Assembly (NCBI GenBank): GCA_900547295.1
Contig: URGK01000059.1
Coordinates: 1-16,723 of the forward strand
Reading direction: 5' to 3'
Origin: an uncultured Eubacteriales bacterium
GTDB lineage: Bacteria > Bacillota > Clostridia > Peptostreptococcales > Anaerovoracaceae
DNA: 16,723 bases
Shown: piece after piece, positions 13,024 through 16,723 of the stretch
How the letters are laid out: each line of letters opens with the position of its first letter
How positions within the stretch are numbered: the stretch's first letter is position 1
Notes under the pieces: generated by a model
The model's database searches: none
What the model was told of the DNA's origin: nothing
The model's input: the letters and a program-made list of their open reading frames with translations, nothing else
Program-made: the position numbers and the translations under genes

Positions 13024-15286
13024 TTCTTCTCTCCTCCAAAATCTTCATTCCTATATAGCTCTGTCCTAAAGCTATACCCCCGTCGTTAGGGCTTACCGAT
13101 ATATTGCAGTAAACCTCGAAGTTGTTATCTCTAAGCAGCTCCAGACATTTTTCGGTAAGTATTCTGTTCTGAAAAACACCGCCCGAAAGAGCCGCTTTAT
13201 TTATTCCTGTTTCGTTTCTGACGTTTATGCACTGCTCAAGCACGCTCCGCGCCGCCTGCATATGAAAATCATATGCCAGCTTTTCGGCCTCTGTTTCACA
13301 TCTGGCTGCAGCGTCCTCAAGCATTATCGCGCACTGCCCCTCATAGTCGTTGTACTCCTTAATTCCAAGCAATGCCGAAACCGCATCAAAAAGTCTGCCC
13401 ATGCTGGAGCTGGTTATGTTGTTTATCCTATGGGAAAGCGCGCCGTATACCAGCGCTTTATTCTTCTCTGCAAGCTCGCTCCGATGCCCTGTAGCGTATT
13501 CCATAATCTTATCAAGCCTTATTTCAAACTCATCGGCCTCTGTATCCCTCTTCTCGTTTTCATAGGTATACTGATAGCACAGGGCTGATTTCCACGCTTC
13601 CTTCATGGAACCGTCGCCGCCTATCATACGGATATATTTGAGGTGCCTGCTGCGTTTAAAGCTGCTGCCCTCACATATGAGAATTTCTCCGCCCCATACA
13701 TTGCCGTCTTCGCCGTAGCCTGTACCGTCAAAGCTTACTCCTATCACAGCTCCCTCGATATTATGCTCTGCCATAACCGAGGCTATGTGAGCGTGGTGAT
13801 GCTGGACTTTAACTGTTTCTATTCCAAGCTTCTGCGCAAAGAGAGACGGCGCATAGGCCGGGTGCATATCGCATACCGCCACATCCGGCTTTATTCTGAA
13901 AAGTTCCTCCATTCTGCTTACATTATCCTGATATATTTCTCTGTTTTCAAGGCTATCCATATCACCGAAATACTGGCTCATATATACAAACTGCCCCTTG
14001 GTAAGCGCAAATGAATTTTTGAGCTGTCCGCCTGCCGCAAATATCATATCGCCTTTGTCACAGTCAGCTTCAACAAACAGAGGTACAGGCGCATAGCCTT
14101 TGGATCTTCTTATCATCTGGGGATTGCCGTCTATAACTCTTACCACCGAGTCATCTGCTCTCACCCGTATGTCTCTTTCATTGTATATCATTGCGGCAAT
14201 CTGCGGCCGGTCTTTCATAAGCCGCATCATCTGCCCGTCGTCTTTAATCATAGGCATATCCGACACATTGGCGCTGGTAGCTATAAGGGGGCCGCCGAAA
14301 GCTTCAAGTATCAGATGCTGCGCTCCCATAGACGGCAGGAAAGAGCCGACAAATCTGCTCTTTAAAAGCTCATCTTTGCTTTTGGCATATGCGGGAGTTT
14401 CTATCTGCTCTGCCGGTTTTCTCTCCAGCAGAATTATAGGTTTTGCAGAGGACTCAAGAAGTCTCTCCTCCACCTCGTTTACATATGAGATTTTTTTGAT
14501 TTCATCTATGTCCCTAAACATAACTGCAAAGGGTTTCTGCTCTCTTGCTTTGATTTCCCTTAAGGCTGCAACGGCATCGGGGTTAAAGGGATCTGCCATC
14601 AGATTGTAGCCGCCTGTGCTCTTGAAAGCTATGACCCTGCCTGCTGCAAGAAGCTCTGCCGCTTCCGATACTGCCCGCTCTCTGTCGCATATATCTCCGT
14701 TTTGCCGCCTGCACAAAAGTACAGGTCCGCAGCTATGGCAGGATATAGTCTGTGCGTGATATCTGCGGTCTGCAAGGCTGGTGTATTCTCCCTCGCAAAA
14801 CCCGCACATAGGCCAGTCAATCATCGCCGTATTATCTCTGTCATAGGGTATTCTGTCAATTATAGTATATCTGGGTCCGCACACCATGCAGGATATGAAC
14901 GGGTGTCTGTATCTGGGATTGTCCTTTGTCTTAAGCTCCGCAAGGCAGCTGGGACAGATTGAGAGATCCGCAGGTATCATTGCAACCTCATCATTGCCCT
15001 CTCCGCTGTGAAGTATGGTGAAGCTGTCAAATGCCGTATAGTCCTGCTCATATCTTGCAATATGGACTATCTCGGCAGGCTCCGGCTTCTCATCGCATAT
15101 AGCCTGTATGAATTCATCTATGCGTTTCTTTGTGTCTGTAACCTTTATCTCTACAAGACCTCCGATATTAAGCACCTCGCCTTTCATCGAAAGTCTGTCT
15201 GCGATTTTGGCTACAAAGGGTCTGAAGCCAACGCCCTGGACAATTCCCCATAATTTAATTTTTTCGGTGATAACATCCCTGTTCAT
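13013..15286 (-). CDS. hypF: Carbamoyltransferase HypF
   Basis: HypF makes carbamoyl-adenylate from carbamoyl phosphate and ATP and transfers the carbamoyl group to the HypE C-terminal cysteine. The 757-residue protein has all four parts. The acylphosphatase domain carries VQGVGFRPF (16-24). The zinc-finger pair has exact family spacing C-x2-C-x18-C-x2-C-x24-C-x2-C-x18-C-x2-C, from C111 to C186. The YrdC-like domain includes KSTGGYNLMADP and LIATSANVS. The Kae1-like domain carries VQHHHAHIASVMAEH, SFDGTGYGEDG and SGGVFQNRIL. The frame is open 24 more codons upstream, but the ATG at 15286 lies one base after the hypB stop (TAGTATG) and gives the normal N-terminus. No Shine-Dalgarno is seen, because the preceding sequence encodes the hypB His tail; initiation probably depends on coupling. 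Confidence 0.95.
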   Translation of the reverse strand: MNRDVITEKIKLWGIVQGVGFRPFVAKIADRLSMKGEVLNIGGLVEIKVTDTKKRIDEFIQAICDEKPEPAEIVHIARYEQDYTAFDSFTILHSGEGNDEVAMIPADLSICPSCLAELKTKDNPRYRHPFISCMVCGPRYTIIDRIPYDRDNTAMIDWPMCGFCEGEYTSLADRRYHAQTISCHSCGPVLLCRRQNGDICDRERAVSEAAELLAAGRVIAFKSTGGYNLMADPFNPDAVAALREIKAREQKPFAVMFRDIDEIKKISYVNEVEERLLESSAKPIILLERKPAEQIETPAYAKSKDELLKSRFVGSFLPSMGAQHLILEAFGGPLIATSANVSDMPMIKDDGQMMRLMKDRPQIAAMIYNERDIRVRADDSVVRVIDGNPQMIRRSKGYAPVPLFVEADCDKGDMIFAAGGQLKNSFALTKGQFVYMSQYFGDMDSLENREIYQDNVSRMEELFRIKPDVAVCDMHPAYAPSLFAQKLGIETVKVQHHHAHIASVMAEHNIEGAVIGVSFDGTGYGEDGNVWGGEILICEGSSFKRSRHLKYIRMIGGDGSMKEAWKSALCYQYTYENEKRDTEADEFEIRLDKIMEYATGHRSELAEKNKALVYGALSHRINNITSSSMGRLFDAVSALLGIKEYNDYEGQCAIMLEDAAARCETEAEKLAYDFHMQAARSVLEQCINVRNETGINKAALSGGVFQNRILTEKCLELLRDNNFEVYCNISVSPNDGGIALGQSYIGMKILEERRNGN

Positions 15287-15287
15287 A

Positions 15288-16016
15288 CTATTTGTGTTCG
15301 TGATTGTGATGATGGTCGTGTTCATGGTCGTGGTGATGCTCTCTGGTTTCAAGAGCAAGCGCCTTTGATTTTATCCACTCTGCCACTTCATCAAAGCCCT
15401 CTCCTGTTTTGCCCGATACTTTGAATACAGGCACGTCTTTGTTTAATGCTCTGACGCCTTTCATAAAGAACTCCTCGTCAAAGTCAAGGTAGGGAATTAA
15501 GTCCACCTTGTTGAGAATTATAACGTCTGCTTTTTCAAATGCCAGAGGATATTTGTAAGGCTTGTCGCTGCCCTCTGTCACTGTGGATATGAGCATTTTG
15601 ATGTGCTCGCCTATTGAAAATTCGGCAGGGCATACCAGATTGCCTATGTTTTCGATAAACAGTGCCGCTCTCTGCTCGCTGTGGTCAAAGTGCATATGGT
15701 CTATCATATGATCTATCATAGGCGCATCAAGATGACACGCGCCGAATGTGTTTATCTGATGTGTGTCAATGCCAAGTCCTTTGAGTGTCTGTGTGTCAAG
15801 GTCTGACTCGATATCTCCCTCTATTACATACGGCTTGATGCCGTCAAGTCTTGAGATTATGTTTCTGAGGGTAGTTGTCTTGCCGACTCCCGGCGCTCCC
15901 ATTTCGTTTATTACAAGGACTCCGTGGGCAGACATATGCTCATTGACATGCTCTGCAATATGGTCGTTTTCGTCCATTATGTTTTCCATTACATTTATTT
16001 TCCTTATATCGTGCAT
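15288..16016 (-). CDS. hypB: Hydrogenase nickel-insertion GTPase HypB with C-terminal His-rich tail
   Basis: HypB is a SIMIBI GTPase that works with HypA to load nickel into the hydrogenase large subunit. The 242-residue protein has the P-loop GAPGVGKTTT (40-49; usually GSPGSGKTT), EGDIESDLDTQ, the dimer-interface metal ligands C94-H95 (ACHLDA) and C129 (NLVCPAE), IENIGNL, and NKVDL (169-173) for guanine recognition. The last 16 residues are almost all His and acidic (HHHDHEHDHHHNHEHK, ten His), a likely nickel store. In the HypB proteins I know, such His stretches are N-terminal; here the N-terminus has only scattered His. The start overlaps the hypA stop (TAATG) behind a GAGGTGG. Confidence 0.96.
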   Translation of the reverse strand: MHDIRKINVMENIMDENDHIAEHVNEHMSAHGVLVINEMGAPGVGKTTTLRNIISRLDGIKPYVIEGDIESDLDTQTLKGLGIDTHQINTFGACHLDAPMIDHMIDHMHFDHSEQRAALFIENIGNLVCPAEFSIGEHIKMLISTVTEGSDKPYKYPLAFEKADVIILNKVDLIPYLDFDEEFFMKGVRALNKDVPVFKVSGKTGEGFDEVAEWIKSKALALETREHHHDHEHDHHHNHEHK

Positions 16017-16357
16017 TATTCCACCTCGATTGATTCAATATAAAATTCTTTGCCTATTTCGGTCGGCTCTCCGTCAGTGCCGCAGGAAGGACAGGCAAAG
16101 GACATGGGAGCTCTTTCAAAAAGAGCGCCGCAGGAAGGGCATTTCAGCTTGGGTTTAATCCGCTTCATATTTATCTCCGCGCCCTCGCAGACGGTTCCCT
16201 CCGCTATAAGGTCGAAGTACATATGAATGGACTCGGGCACAAGTCCCGAATAGTTGCCTACAACAAGATTGACGCTTATCACTCTTGAGGCTCCTGCTTC
16301 TTTGCAGTTCTTCTCTGCTATTTTAACTATCTGCTCTGTAATCGGATATTCGTGCAT
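16016..16357 (-). CDS. hypA: Hydrogenase nickel metallochaperone HypA
   Basis: HypA binds Ni(II) through its N-terminus and, with HypB, delivers it to the [NiFe] site. The 113-residue sequence starts MHEYPITEQIV; Met1/His2/Glu3 form the nickel site. A zinc ribbon lies at C73-PS-C76 and C89-PS-C92. The ending IGKEFYIESIEVE is typical. AAGGCGG precedes the ATG at 16357. It is the first gene of the hyp operon; its stop codon overlaps the hypB start. Confidence 0.96.
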   Translation of the reverse strand: MHEYPITEQIVKIAEKNCKEAGASRVISVNLVVGNYSGLVPESIHMYFDLIAEGTVCEGAEINMKRIKPKLKCPSCGALFERAPMSFACPSCGTDGEPTEIGKEFYIESIEVE

Positions 16358-16387
16358 AGTAAACCGCCTTTTTTAATCTAACATCTA

Positions 16388-16416
16388 ATTATATCGCCTT
16401 TCTCTGTCTGTTTCAA
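16388..16416 (-). promoter_or_regulatory. hyp operon promoter
   Basis: Minus-strand TTGAAA (16416-16411) is followed after 17 bp by a perfect TATAAT (16393-16388). The predicted start is near 16381, about 24 nt before hypA. No other good promoter is seen before hypE, so all seven genes are probably one transcript. Confidence 0.85.
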
Positions 16417-16451
16417 GGAGCAGGTGATATTTTGTTTCAAAGATAGCAAAG

Positions 16452-16472
16452 GGAGTACCGTACAGGCACTCC
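16452..16472 (-). terminator. Possible terminator of the Rpn-type gene
   Basis: An 8-bp stem (GGAGTGCC and GGTACTCC on the minus strand, with one G-U pair) closes a 5-nt loop about 35 bp after the stop codon. The tail CTTTGC is weak in T residues, so termination may be leaky into the hyp promoter region. Confidence 0.55.
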
Positions 16473-16508
16473 TCAATCACAAATTAAAAGTATTCTGTTC
16501 TGTCTCCT

Positions 16509-16723
16509 CTATAATTTCTCTATTGCTTCTGCAGACAGTCCTGTATATCTGATGATTTTATCTACAGGCTCATTCTCAGATTTCATGGTCTTGGCCATTT
16601 CAATTTCACGCTCTGCTCTGCCGGAAGCCTCGCCTTGTGCAATTCCTGCTTCAAGTCCCTGTTCAAGTCCCTGTTCAATACCCTGTTCAAGGCCTTCCTT
16701 ACGTCCTTCCTCAAGGCCCTGTT
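16509..16723 (-). CDS. Rpn-family recombination-promoting nuclease/transposase-like protein (C-terminal fragment)
   Basis: Only the last 70 residues are inside the window; the frame continues past the right edge. The visible part is a run of tetrapeptide repeats (EQG-L/I) followed by EREIEMAKTMKSEN and PVDKIIRYTGLSAEAIEKL. This layout (charged repeats, then an MAKKM-like helix and a D-x-I-...-TGLS-EEI-x-x-L ending) is characteristic of the PD-(D/E)XK nuclease family transposase/Rpn proteins common in Clostridia. The catalytic domain is not visible, so activity cannot be judged. Stop is TAG at 16511-16509. Confidence 0.8.
   Translation of the reverse strand, partial: QGLEEGRKEGLEQGIEQGLEQGLEAGIAQGEASGRAEREIEMAKTMKSENEPVDKIIRYTGLSAEAIEKL
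16630..16723 (-). repeat. In-frame 12-bp tandem repeats in the Rpn-type gene
   Basis: Units of the form (C/A)TTGAACAGGG(A/T) repeat with 12-bp period, each encoding L/I-E-Q-G; three are nearly identical and flanking ones have diverged (LEEG, RKEG, LEAG, IAQG). The array runs beyond the edge. Being in frame, copy changes would alter length without breaking the gene. Confidence 0.8.

Noticed and set aside
16630..16723. CRISPR-like or regulatory tandem repeat at the right edge
   Set aside because: The period is 12 bp without spacers and keeps reading frame with the Rpn-type C-terminus, so it is a coding repeat.

Overview
The window looks like a piece of chromosome from a low-to-moderate GC, strictly anaerobic Gram-positive bacterium (Bacillota, probably Clostridia). 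The grounds are a single-chain pyruvate:ferredoxin oxidoreductase, strong AGGAGG-type ribosome binding sites, sigma-A-like promoters in A/T-rich gaps, a DtxR-type metal regulator, a secreted protein with Ig-like repeats, and Rpn-type C-terminal repeats. No species can be named from the sequence alone.

Left part (1-3700). On the minus strand a guaB-guaA operon (IMP dehydrogenase, then a GMP synthase ATP-pyrophosphatase subunit lacking the glutaminase domain) runs towards a partial gene for a secreted protein cut by the left edge. Both purine enzymes are atypical: GuaB belongs to the clade that includes the Tritrichomonas foetus enzyme, and GuaA resembles the separate archaeal-type subunit. A DtxR-family regulator is transcribed divergently on the plus strand. 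It is separated from the convergent PFOR gene by a strong hairpin.

Middle part (3697-10300). The large PFOR gene (minus) has a near-consensus promoter embedded in repeated TTGTA/TACAA motifs and an inverted repeat at the predicted start of transcription. Two plus-strand genes follow: an SDR oxidoreductase and a multi-pass acyltransferase, each with its own promoter and a downstream hairpin. Convergent to them is a decayed hip toxin-antitoxin locus (minus): an intact HipB-like repressor, a HipA reduced to its N-terminal lobe plus what looks like an out-of-frame C-terminal scrap, and three evenly spaced ACCC-N4-GGGT operators that overlap TATAAT boxes.

Right part (10295-16420). A compact seven-gene minus-strand operon, hypA-hypB-hypF-ybaK-hypC-hypD-hypE, encodes the complete set for [NiFe]-hydrogenase metallocentre assembly. 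HypF and HypE make the cyanide ligand, HypC and HypD assemble the Fe(CN)2CO unit, and HypA and HypB deliver nickel. A YbaK/EbsC-type aminoacyl-tRNA deacylase gene is inserted between hypF and hypC with coupled start and stop codons. A TTGAAA-N17-TATAAT promoter precedes hypA. No hydrogenase structural gene is in the window. The right edge carries the C-terminus of an Rpn-family nuclease/transposase-like gene with in-frame 12-bp repeats.

The observations most worth following up are the decayed hip locus with its intact three-operator array, the tRNA-editing gene inside the hyp operon, the C-terminal His-rich tail of HypB, and the glutaminase-less GMP synthase next to a Tritrichomonas-like IMP dehydrogenase. 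I did not find a clearly new defence or mobile system.
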